A stretch of DNA of 64,000 nt from Enterobacteriaceae bacterium UBA2655 (GTDB lineage: Bacteria; Pseudomonadota; Gammaproteobacteria; Enterobacterales; Enterobacteriaceae), in contig DENB01000032.1 of NCBI GenBank assembly GCA_002359495.1, forward strand, positions 25,314-89,313, given 5' to 3'. Positions 41,276-49,283 of the stretch are shown here, piece by piece. A program made the position numbers and the translations under genes. Each line of letters begins with the position of its first letter. The stretch's first letter is position 1. The notes beneath the pieces are model-generated. The model searched no databases. It was given only the letters and a program-made list of their open reading frames with translations, and was not told where the DNA came from.

Positions 41276-42709
41276 TCAATAAGCGCCATCGCGCTTAAGC
41301 ACTACACCAATGGTCTTAAAGAGAATGGCGATATCATTCCACAGTGACCAGTTTTTTACGTACCACGAGTCAAAATAGACGCGCGTTTCATAATCCACAT
41401 CGTTACGTCCGCTTACCTGCCACAGCCCGGTCATACCCGGCTTCGCCATCAGGTAATAATCCACATCGCCGGCATAACGACTGAGTTCATCTTCAATTAC
41501 CGGACGCGGCCCCACCAAGCTCATATCGCCGCGCACCACATTCCAGAGCTGCGGCAGCTCGTCGAGGCTGGTTTTACGGATGAAATGTCCGACTTTGGTA
41601 ATACGGGGATCGTTTTTCAGTTTGAAGTCTTTATCCCACTCGGCGCGCGCCGCCGGATCGGTACGTAATACCTCCTCCAGCACCTCTTTTGAATTAATCA
41701 CCATAGAGCGAAACTTCAGGCATTTAAATTTACGGCCATTCAGACCGACGCGCTCATGACCGTAAATCGGCGGTCCGCCGTCGCGCGCCACCATAAATCC
41801 GAGCACCAGCAGCGCGGGCAGCAGCATAATAATGATCGCCAGCGCGCCGATAATATCGAAAGTCCGCTTAAGGAAACGCGAGGTGCGTTTCGCCAGATTG
41901 TTATTAACGCGCAGGATCATCACTTCATGGCTGAAAATATAGGCCATGTCGGTGCCGTAAAGCGGCACGCCGCGCAGCGTCGGGATCACCGAGACGGAAC
42001 GGCAGTTATGCATCGCCAGGCGCTTCAACCAGCTGTCGCGGTGCTGGCTTTGCTCGAACTCAACGGCGACGATAAACTGCGTCTCGCTGTTTTTCATCCG
42101 CCACAGCGCCTCTTCGTCAGTGATCACCGGCACGCCGAACAGGCTGGTCTGCGGGCAGGAGCCGTCAACGTCGAAGAAGGCGACAACGTCAAACCCCATC
42201 ACCTCGTCGCTTTGCAGCGCCTGCCAGGCTTCGCGCGCATTTTTATCGCTGCCGATAATAATCGTCTGCTTTTTCCACAGGCCGTAATGGTTCAGTACGC
42301 GTTTCGACAGCGCGCGTCCCAGCGGCAGAAGGATCAACGCCAGCACCCAAGTCAGTGCCCAAACGAAGCGCGACATTTGCCACTGCGATAACGCGGCGAT
42401 CGACAGATCGATAATCGAGAAAATAAGAATGGTGCGAAACACTTCTTTTAACTCGAACCAGAAAGGTTTGCGGTAGGTGAAATGACGCAGCCTGACCCAA
42501 AACCATCCGACGCAAATAACAGAGAGACAGATATGCGTGACTATTTTTAAATGCATATCCTTTTCGGAAATATCTGCCAACGGCGACGCAGGCAACATAT
42601 TAATAAGCGCCAGCGCAATAAATAACGCGGCATTGAAAAGTATGAGATCTGAACACGCCAATAGTAGTTTTGTAATAAGACTTTTAATTGTGAAATCGGT
42701 ATCGCGCAT
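41276..42709 (-). CDS. amsG: Undecaprenyl-phosphate galactose-1-P transferase (priming enzyme)
   Basis: 477 residues, polyisoprenyl-phosphate hexose-1-P transferase of the WbaP/AmsG type. An N-terminal region with about five helices is followed by a CoA-binding-like domain (IIGSDKNAREAWQAL) and the catalytic bacterial-sugar-transferase domain: KRTFDIIGALAI membrane segment, CLKFRSMV, DELPQLWNVVRGDMSLVGP, and KPGMTGLWQVSGRND. It starts EPS repeat-unit assembly by moving a hexose-1-P, probably galactose, onto undecaprenyl phosphate. First gene of the EPS operon, downstream of the JUMPstart. Confidence 0.93.
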   Translation of the reverse strand: MRDTDFTIKSLITKLLLACSDLILFNAALFIALALINMLPASPLADISEKDMHLKIVTHICLSVICVGWFWVRLRHFTYRKPFWFELKEVFRTILIFSIIDLSIAALSQWQMSRFVWALTWVLALILLPLGRALSKRVLNHYGLWKKQTIIIGSDKNAREAWQALQSDEVMGFDVVAFFDVDGSCPQTSLFGVPVITDEEALWRMKNSETQFIVAVEFEQSQHRDSWLKRLAMHNCRSVSVIPTLRGVPLYGTDMAYIFSHEVMILRVNNNLAKRTSRFLKRTFDIIGALAIIIMLLPALLVLGFMVARDGGPPIYGHERVGLNGRKFKCLKFRSMVINSKEVLEEVLRTDPAARAEWDKDFKLKNDPRITKVGHFIRKTSLDELPQLWNVVRGDMSLVGPRPVIEDELSRYAGDVDYYLMAKPGMTGLWQVSGRNDVDYETRVYFDSWYVKNWSLWNDIAILFKTIGVVLKRDGAY

Positions 42710-42935
42710 ATTTAACTCTTTATTGTATTTTCCCTAAACCCGTAACACCTTAAGCCTGTGCAATAAATGAGCGATGGAAATCTCAGGTGTATATCTCTGC
42801 TGATGAGAAAGGTCTGGCGTTTATGCCAGTCTTCTTTTTACTTAAGCAAGAAAACTGTGATAAAGACCAACAGATTACTCTGACTTACGCTGAAGAAACT
42901 TCCGGTTGATTATTCAGCAAAGAAAGCGTTTCTGG

Positions 42936-42974
42936 CACGCTACCGCCCTTGGCTGTCGCTGCCAATACCGCTAT
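42936..42974 (-). promoter_or_regulatory. JUMPstart element with perfect ops site upstream of amsG
   Basis: On the minus strand the block ends with GGCGGTAGCGTG (42936-42947), an exact match to the ops core, preceded by CAGCGACAGCCAAG, consistent with the JUMPstart pattern. It lies about 226 bases before the amsG ATG and indicates RfaH-dependent antitermination of the EPS operon. Confidence 0.9.
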
Positions 42975-43118
42975 CCTGGTCATATTTTTCTGTCTGTTTT
43001 CTGGTAAAAAGCGCACAAAACATTGTGCAAACCTAGACAAGCTCACAATTCAAAACATTAAAAGCTCACTCTGCGCGCTATTAACAACGCTGGCGCAGAT
43101 ATTTACTGACACGTTGCT

Positions 43119-43146
43119 ATACTAGTTATTACTGGCTTGTTTACAA
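43119..43146 (-). promoter_or_regulatory. Candidate EPS operon promoter
   Basis: On the minus strand TTGTAA (43141-43146) and TAGTAT (43119-43124) are 16 bases apart, about 145 bases upstream of the JUMPstart. Only moderate matches to sigma-70 hexamers, so the assignment is tentative. Confidence 0.3.
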
Positions 43147-43498
43147 GTAGACCCTTCGATCCCTGCGCTACTTTAGGAAAAAGACTACCAGCCATTAGTA
43201 TTAACCTCCACCGACGCGCGCTTTCCCGGGGTTAAAATTCAGAATTATTCCATATTCCATTTCTTATAAATTCGCTGTTGAAATGCCTTAAAGTCATACC
43301 CCTGACGCGGTCATAAGAGAATAATTCAGATTTATCGTTAATCGCTTTTCAGATATTTCCCGAATCGCGCCGAAAGTCGGAAAAATCTTTTGATTCCCTC
43401 CGGCAGGCGGCTTATTGCTTTTAGCCGCGCTATTTGTACCTCTGTTCAGGCTTCACTATCATAAGATTCAGCTTATTTTCATCTTAAGGTAATAAAAG

Positions 43499-45070
43499 AT
43501 GCTGGAGTGGCTTCTGGACCCGTCGCTGTGGGCTGGATTGATTACGCTCATTGTTCTTGAGCTGGTGCTGGGAATTGATAACCTGGTTTTTATCGCTATC
43601 CTGGTGGAGAAGTTGCCGGGCAAGGATCGGGACCGTGCGCGCATTATCGGTTTACTGCTCGCCCTCGGCTCGCGACTGGCGCTGCTTGCCTCCCTCTCCT
43701 GGCTGGTTACGTTGACGCAGCCGCTGGTCACGCTGCTGGGCCACGCCTTCAGCGCACGCGATTTGATCCTGTTTCTCGGCGGCGTCTTCCTGCTGTTTAA
43801 AGCCACCACCGAACTGAACAGCCGACTCGAAGGCGCCGACGAAGATCAAACCGCACAAAAAAACGGTGCCAGATTCTGGCCGGTTGTCGCGCAAATCGTG
43901 GTGCTGGATGCGATATTCTCGCTGGATGCGGTGATTACCGCAGTCGGCATGGTCAATGAATTGCCGGTGATGATGACCGCGGTCACTATCGCCATTCTGT
44001 TGATGCTGCTGGCAAGCAAGCCCCTGACGCGCTTCGTCAACAGCCACCCCACCATCGTCATTCTCTGCCTGAGCTTTTTGCTGATGATAGGCTTCAGCCT
44101 GATCGCTGAAGGGTTGGGGTTCGTCATCCCGAAAGGCTATTTGTATGCCGCTATCGGCTTTTCGGTGGTTATTGAGGCGTTCAACCAGCTGGCGCAGTTT
44201 AACCGCAGGCGCTTTCTTTCCGCGGGTCGTCCCCTGCGCCAGCGCACTGCGGAAACGGTGCTGCGCCTGTTGCGCGGCGAAGCGGATCGCGCCGAGCTGG
44301 ACGCCGGCGCCGCTTCCCTGATTGCCGATAGCGGTGACGATGCGCTTTTCAACCGTCAGGAACGGCGCATGATCGCCCGCGTGCTGGGTTTAGGCCAGCG
44401 CCATATCAGTACCATTATGACCTCGCGCCATGATGTGGAGCATGTCGATCTCAGCGACGATCCCGTCATCATCATGGCGCAGCTCGACCGCAATCAGCAT
44501 ACGCGCATCCTGATCACCGAAAACGGCGGAGAGCCGCTTGGGGTAGTGCATGTTATCGATCTGCTGCATCAGTCGCTGCATCACTCTTCGCTGGATCTGC
44601 GCGCGCTGATCCGCCAGCCGCTGGTATTTCCCGAACGGCTGTCGCTGTTGCAGGCGCTGGAACAGTTTCGCCAGGGCCGCACGCATTTCGCTTTCGTGGT
44701 GGATGAGTTTGGCTCGGTTGAGGGCGTCGTGACGCTGAGCGATTTAATGGAGACCATCGCCGGCAATTTGCCCAATCAGGAGGAGGAGATGGATGCGCGC
44801 CATGATATTCGTCAGGTGAGCATGGACAGCTGGATCGCTAACGGACATATGGCGCTGGAGGATGTGGTGACCTACGTCAAACTGCCGCTGGATGAACAGC
44901 GCAGCTATCACACCCTCGCCGGTCTGCTGATGGATCGCCTGCAGCACATTCCGCAGGAAGGAGAAGAGCTGCGCCTTGGCGACTATCTGCTGCGCACGCT
45001 GAAGGTGGAGAACCATCGCGTGCAAAAGGTAGAGATTATCTATCAGGCTCGCTCCGAAGCCGGAATCTGA
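43499..45070 (+). CDS. yegH: TerC-domain membrane protein with CBS/CorC_HlyC region (YegH)
   Basis: 523 residues, closely similar to E. coli YegH (527). The TerC-like domain (1-230, seven helices) starts [19 protein letters not shown] and has [16 protein letters not shown]. Two CBS motifs (about 300-420, with [10 protein letters not shown] and [17 protein letters not shown]) and a C-terminal CorC_HlyC domain follow. A role in metal export or tolerance is suggested by the family; no substrate is proven. It lies next to the EPS cluster as E. coli yegH lies next to wza. Confidence 0.95.
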   Translation: MLEWLLDPSLWAGLITLIVLELVLGIDNLVFIAILVEKLPGKDRDRARIIGLLLALGSRLALLASLSWLVTLTQPLVTLLGHAFSARDLILFLGGVFLLFKATTELNSRLEGADEDQTAQKNGARFWPVVAQIVVLDAIFSLDAVITAVGMVNELPVMMTAVTIAILLMLLASKPLTRFVNSHPTIVILCLSFLLMIGFSLIAEGLGFVIPKGYLYAAIGFSVVIEAFNQLAQFNRRRFLSAGRPLRQRTAETVLRLLRGEADRAELDAGAASLIADSGDDALFNRQERRMIARVLGLGQRHISTIMTSRHDVEHVDLSDDPVIIMAQLDRNQHTRILITENGGEPLGVVHVIDLLHQSLHHSSLDLRALIRQPLVFPERLSLLQALEQFRQGRTHFAFVVDEFGSVEGVVTLSDLMETIAGNLPNQEEEMDARHDIRQVSMDSWIANGHMALEDVVTYVKLPLDEQRSYHTLAGLLMDRLQHIPQEGEELRLGDYLLRTLKVENHRVQKVEIIYQARSEAGI

Positions 45071-45071
45071 A

Positions 45072-45104
45072 ACCGACGGCGGTCTCGCCCGGACCGCCGT
45101 CGGT
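45072..45104. terminator. Shared hairpin between convergent yegH and asmA
   Basis: Perfect 13-bp GC-rich stem ACCGACGGCGGTC/GACCGCCGTCGGT (45072-45084 with 45092-45104), starting one base after the yegH stop codon and eight bases beyond the asmA stop on the other strand. No long T-run on either side; it probably acts as a bidirectional barrier. Confidence 0.7.
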
Positions 45105-45111
45105 AAAGGGT

Positions 45112-46932
45112 TTAAGGATGTAGCAGCTTTCTTAAATCGTCGGTTTTATCGTTTTGCGGCTGGCGATCCAGCCATTGGTTGAGGCGCGATTTTGCCTCAT
45201 CCTGCAACTGTTGCCGTAACACCTGATCCACCGGCAGGGTGTACTGCACATTATCCCAGCTGCCATACATATGCAGCGGAATCGCCTGCTGCGAGAGCGC
45301 CGCCGCCAGCTTTTCATCGCCTTTCCAGCCGCCGAGCGTGACGCCCAACGTGACGTCCAGCATTCTTTGCGTCAGCTTAATCTGTCCGCCGCCCTGCAGC
45401 GCCAGTTGGTTCCCCTTGCCGTTCAAATCTTTGAAAGTAATGACGCCATGATTAAGCTCCGCCTGGCCGGAAAGCTGGTCAATGCCCTGCTCATCCTGCG
45501 CGTCGCTGTTGACGCGATTGCTGGCTCGCTCAACCGCGCGGCGCACCAGCTGCTGCAAATTAAACTGCGTCAGCCGGGCGTTTTTCAGCGCCACCTGCGC
45601 ATTGCCCTGCCATTGTAGGCTCGCCGCCTCGACGCTCAGCTCATCGCCCTCCAGCTGGCCCGACAGGTCCAGTTCGCCCTGCAGACTCTCCGGCAGCGCC
45701 AGCGCTTTCAGCAGCGGCTGGATCGCAATCTGGTTAAGCTCCGGCTGCAGCGTGACATGGGTGACCGGTTGACGAAGATCGATGGCGCCGGGCAGAGAGA
45801 AATGTCCAGCGCCGAGCTGCCCCTGAAACGTATTAAGCGTAATCAGACCGCGCTGGCTGGCGGCGGCGAGCTGAACGTCGTTCAGCGCCAGACCGCGCCA
45901 GGTCGCGTGGTCCGCCCCTAAGGTGACGGCGAGATTAATAGCGTTGAGCGGCGAATCTTCATTCTGACGAACCCGGGGTTCGGCGATCACCGGCGCATGG
46001 GCGACGGTCGCCCGCTGTTCGCCCGTCGGCGCGATTGCCACGCTGCTTAACAGATTATCGAGATTTAGCGCAGCGGCGTGCAGATTCAGCGCATAGCTTT
46101 GCGGCGCGTTAAGGCTGCCTTCGGCACTGCCCTGCAAGGCGCTATCATTGGCGCTGATCTGCAGCTGCGGAACGCGGAAACGCTGCGTATCGCCGTTCCA
46201 CTCCCCTTTCAGGCTCAGCTTGCCTTTCACGCCCTGCGCAGGAAGGTCGGCGCCGGACAGCGCATAATTTAATTCTTCCACCTCGCCCGATAACCGGTGA
46301 GGATAATTCGCCGCGTCCAGCTGGCCCTTCAGCGACAGGTCCGCATTACGCTGGTTGCGCGACATTCGCACGCTCATCTCAATGGCGGCCTGCTTGCGGC
46401 TATCCTGTTCCAGGTTGAGATTAAGGTTGCGGAAATGGATCTCGTCGCCGCCGGGCTGCTGCCAGATAAGCAAACTGTCCGCGACGTTAAGCTGGCCGAT
46501 ATCAAAAGACCAGCCGCTTTCGCCAGAAGATGGCGCGGAATCCTGCGGCCCGACCGGCGCATTCTTCGGTTTGCGCGCTTCGCTGTCGGGCGTGACGCGT
46601 ATCACGGCATTTTTCAGCATTACCTGGCTGACGCTGAGCTGATGCGAAAGCAGAGGCAACAGATTGACGTCGAGGCGCATATTTTCCGCCGCGACCACCG
46701 GTTCAGGCGCTCCCGGCGCCGTCAGGCTCATGCGGCCCGCCAGAATGCTGAGTTTCGGCCAGACGTGCCAGCGAAGATCGCCGCTCACGTGAAGCTGATA
46801 ACCACTGCGTTGTTCCACCTGATGCACCATATAGGCGCGAAAGTCGTTGGGATTTACCAGCATTACCAGCGCGGTCATTCCCGCAACGACCACCACAAAC
46901 AGGATGGCCAGGGTGGTTATCACTCTTCTCAT
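45112..46932 (-). CDS. asmA: AsmA family protein, envelope biogenesis
   Basis: 606 residues (E. coli AsmA 617). An N-terminal signal anchor (about 5-26, ITTLAILFVVVVAGMTALV) is followed by the AsmA N-domain NPNDFRAYMVHQVEQRSGY and a long beta-rich periplasmic part; the C-terminal AsmA_2 region includes LSGQAELNHGVITFKDLNGKGNQL-type repeats. AsmA-like proteins are proposed bridge-type lipid transporters acting in outer-membrane assembly. It follows dcd after 18 bases. Confidence 0.95.
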   Translation of the reverse strand: MRRVITTLAILFVVVVAGMTALVMLVNPNDFRAYMVHQVEQRSGYQLHVSGDLRWHVWPKLSILAGRMSLTAPGAPEPVVAAENMRLDVNLLPLLSHQLSVSQVMLKNAVIRVTPDSEARKPKNAPVGPQDSAPSSGESGWSFDIGQLNVADSLLIWQQPGGDEIHFRNLNLNLEQDSRKQAAIEMSVRMSRNQRNADLSLKGQLDAANYPHRLSGEVEELNYALSGADLPAQGVKGKLSLKGEWNGDTQRFRVPQLQISANDSALQGSAEGSLNAPQSYALNLHAAALNLDNLLSSVAIAPTGEQRATVAHAPVIAEPRVRQNEDSPLNAINLAVTLGADHATWRGLALNDVQLAAASQRGLITLNTFQGQLGAGHFSLPGAIDLRQPVTHVTLQPELNQIAIQPLLKALALPESLQGELDLSGQLEGDELSVEAASLQWQGNAQVALKNARLTQFNLQQLVRRAVERASNRVNSDAQDEQGIDQLSGQAELNHGVITFKDLNGKGNQLALQGGGQIKLTQRMLDVTLGVTLGGWKGDEKLAAALSQQAIPLHMYGSWDNVQYTLPVDQVLRQQLQDEAKSRLNQWLDRQPQNDKTDDLRKLLHP

Positions 46933-46950
46933 TCAATCCTCTGTGTCGGT

Positions 46951-47532
46951 TCAGTCTTTATCGATACGACTGGCGACAGCACCCTGCTGTCCCCGGTATT
47001 TAGCATCTTCGCGGCGGTTATAGGGACGCGCCGCCGGGCCGGAGAGTGGCTCGAAGCTCAGCGCGCCGATCAGCATGCCCGGGCGCAGCGCCAGCGGCAG
47101 TTTGCCGGAGTTATAGAACTCCAGCACGATACGCCCCTGCCAGCCGGGATCGATACGGTGCGCGGTCACGTGAACCATCAGGCCGAGGCGCGCCAGCGAG
47201 GAGCGACCGTCAAGCCAGCCCACCAGATCGTCAGGGATAGTCACCGATTCCAGCGTGACCGCCAGCGCCAGCTCGCCCGGATGGAGAAAAAACGCCTCCC
47301 CTTCCGGCAGCACGATCTCGTCGCTCATGACGCGATCCAGCGCGGCGCTGACTTCATGTTTCGGACCGCTCAAATCGATAAACGCCGCGGTGTGGCCGCT
47401 GAAGGTGCGAAATTGATTGCCCAGACGCACATCGACCGTGGCGCCGTTGATGCGCTCGACCGGCGGGCGCGGCGTAATCGCCAGCTTGCCGCTGTCCAGC
47501 CAGGCTTCAATATCGCGGTCGCATAATCTCAT
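46951..47532 (-). CDS. dcd: dCTP deaminase
   Basis: Deaminates dCTP to dUTP, the main dTMP precursor route in enterobacteria. 193 residues, exactly the E. coli length. [19 protein letters not shown] opens the protein; [20 protein letters not shown] and [13 protein letters not shown] with the catalytic Glu are present. The ATG at 47532 is chosen over an upstream in-frame ATG by homology. Confidence 0.97.
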   Translation of the reverse strand: MRLCDRDIEAWLDSGKLAITPRPPVERINGATVDVRLGNQFRTFSGHTAAFIDLSGPKHEVSAALDRVMSDEIVLPEGEAFFLHPGELALAVTLESVTIPDDLVGWLDGRSSLARLGLMVHVTAHRIDPGWQGRIVLEFYNSGKLPLALRPGMLIGALSFEPLSGPAARPYNRREDAKYRGQQGAVASRIDKD

Positions 47533-47615
47533 TGCCGTTACTCCATAACAGTAGTGTAGCAAGAGCCGCAGCGCGCCGTGACGGCTGCGGCCCTTCGCGT
47601 CCCGGCGGACGCCGG

Positions 47616-48257
47616 TTACTCGAAAAACTGGTTAATCTTCGCCTTAAGAATATCAATCGCGATACGGTTTTTCCCGCCGCGCGGCACGATGATATCGGCA
47701 TACTGTTTGGATGGCTCGATAAATTGCAGGAACATCGGCCGCACGGTTTTCTGGTACTGGCTCATCACCGAATCCATTGAGCGACCGCGCTCGTTGACGT
47801 CGCGCTTCATGCGGCGCATCAGACAGATATCAAGCGGCGTATCGACAAAAATAGAGAAATTTAGCTCTTCGCGCAGGCGCGCGTCGGTCAGCAGCAGAAT
47901 GCCTTCCAGAATGATCACCTTTTTCGGCTTCAGATGGACGGTCTCACGGGTACGGGTATGCTCGACGTAGCTGTAGACCGGCAGATCGATATCCTGCCCC
48001 GCCTTCAGCGCCTGCAGATGCTGCAGCAGCAGATCGTGATCCATCGCGCTCGGGTGGTCGTAATTGGTTTTTACCCTCTCTTCCATGGTGAGGTGGCTCT
48101 GGTCTTTGTAATAGCAATCTTCGGGTATGACGCCGATATGCGCGTCGCCGACCTGGTCGCGGATTTCACGATAGAGCGTGCTGGCGATTAAACTTTTTCC
48201 GGATGCGGATGCGCCTGCAATGCCGACAATCACGCATTGGTGAGACTTGTCACTCAT
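47616..48257 (-). CDS. udk: Uridine kinase
   Basis: Phosphorylates uridine and cytidine in pyrimidine salvage. 213 residues, same as E. coli Udk. P-loop [15 protein letters not shown] (about 12-26), then [25 protein letters not shown], and [14 protein letters not shown] are intact. Order udk-dcd-asmA is conserved with E. coli. Confidence 0.97.
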   Translation of the reverse strand: MSDKSHQCVIVGIAGASASGKSLIASTLYREIRDQVGDAHIGVIPEDCYYKDQSHLTMEERVKTNYDHPSAMDHDLLLQHLQALKAGQDIDLPVYSYVEHTRTRETVHLKPKKVIILEGILLLTDARLREELNFSIFVDTPLDICLMRRMKRDVNERGRSMDSVMSQYQKTVRPMFLQFIEPSKQYADIIVPRGGKNRIAIDILKAKINQFFE

Positions 48258-48508
48258 ACTTTTTTAAGACCTGATAACTGGAGCCTGTCCCCGCAGGTTT
48301 TTTCACCGTAGCGAAGATGGGCCGAAATGAGAGGGTGAGTTGGCGGCAATTATAGGGATTTCACGGTTTTGATGCCAGAGAAATGCGGCCAGCCGCTTTT
48401 CAGAATTTCCCCTTTTAAACCTGGCGCCATCATCGATAAACTGTTAATGGTGCCGAGGTCGTAATGCCGCTGGCTGACCCTGCGTTTGTCTGAAGAGCAA
48501 GGAAAAGT

Positions 48509-49129
48509 ATGACCTGGAAAAGTTTAACCTACTTCGGCGACAGCATGCTGCTGCTCCCGACAGCCGTGATTATCGCGCTGATCCTGCCCTGGAAAAGCGA
48601 TAACGGCCGCACGGTTTGGTACTGGCTGGTGGCGTTCGGGCTTGCCGGGCTATTGGTCAGCCTGTCGAAAATTCTTTATTTAGGTTTCGGCATCGGCAGC
48701 GCCCGTTTCAATTTTACCGGTTTCAGCGGCCACAGCGCCCTGTCCGCGACCTTATGGCCGGTGATGCTGTGGTTGATATCGGGCCGCTGGCCCGCTTTCT
48801 GGCGCGCCTTCGCCATCGGCCTCGGCTATGCGATCCCACTGATGGTCGGCTTTTCGCGCCTGGTCATTCACGCCCATTCGAAAAGCGAAGTGGCCGCCGG
48901 CTTGCTGCTCGGCTTTACGCTCAGCACGCTGTTCTTAATCTCGCAACGCCGTACCGCCCTGAAGGGTTTTAGCTGGCCGCAAATCGGCATCGCCTTTCTG
49001 ATTCCGCTGCTGCTGATCGGGCATGGCCGCATCGCGACGACTCAGCAATTTCTTGAGCGTTTATCCGCCGATCTCGCCGGGCTGGAAAAACCTTATACCC
49101 GCGCCGACCTCTGGCGTTTGCAACAATGA
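48509..49129 (+). CDS. PAP2-family membrane phosphatase
   Basis: 206 residues with about six hydrophobic helices. The PAP2 motifs are GFSGHSA (about 73-79, the PSGH-type block with its His) and SRLVIHAHSKSE (about 121-132, the SRx5Hx3D block with a Glu at the usual Asp position). The first KxxxxxxRP block is not clear. Members dephosphorylate lipid phosphates such as undecaprenyl-PP or phosphatidylglycerol-P. It lies between divergent udk and yegE; AAGGAA precedes the ATG. Substrate unknown. Confidence 0.82.
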   Translation: MTWKSLTYFGDSMLLLPTAVIIALILPWKSDNGRTVWYWLVAFGLAGLLVSLSKILYLGFGIGSARFNFTGFSGHSALSATLWPVMLWLISGRWPAFWRAFAIGLGYAIPLMVGFSRLVIHAHSKSEVAAGLLLGFTLSTLFLISQRRTALKGFSWPQIGIAFLIPLLLIGHGRIATTQQFLERLSADLAGLEKPYTRADLWRLQQ

Positions 49130-49283
49130 GATATGTCTCGAAAAAACACCATTCAATCCTGCGAATAACGGCCAAAAGTGAATTGACGGCAGTTTCTTTT
49201 TTTGAATGTGCTAGCATGCCTGAAAATGAATAACCGGCGCAATTTTCGCCAGCGCGAAAAAATGCGTACTGCTGAGTCCATGC

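Larger units (their letters stand above)
42710..43498. other. 789-base intergenic region between amsG and yegH
   Basis: No convincing coding region. On the minus strand it holds the EPS leader: JUMPstart/ops at 42936-42974, a 6-bp hairpin GCACAA/TTGTGC (43013-43028), a possible promoter at 43119-43146, then an AT-rich zone to about 43350. The yegH end holds AAGG nine bases before its ATG. Such long upstream regions in ams/cps clusters carry Rcs and other regulator sites; no full RcsAB box could be read. Confidence 0.6.

Noticed and set aside
43239-43254. Possible RcsAB box (AGAATTATTCC) upstream of amsG
   Set aside because: One extra base in the centre compared with the TAAGAATATTCCTA consensus spoils the spacing, so it cannot be called.
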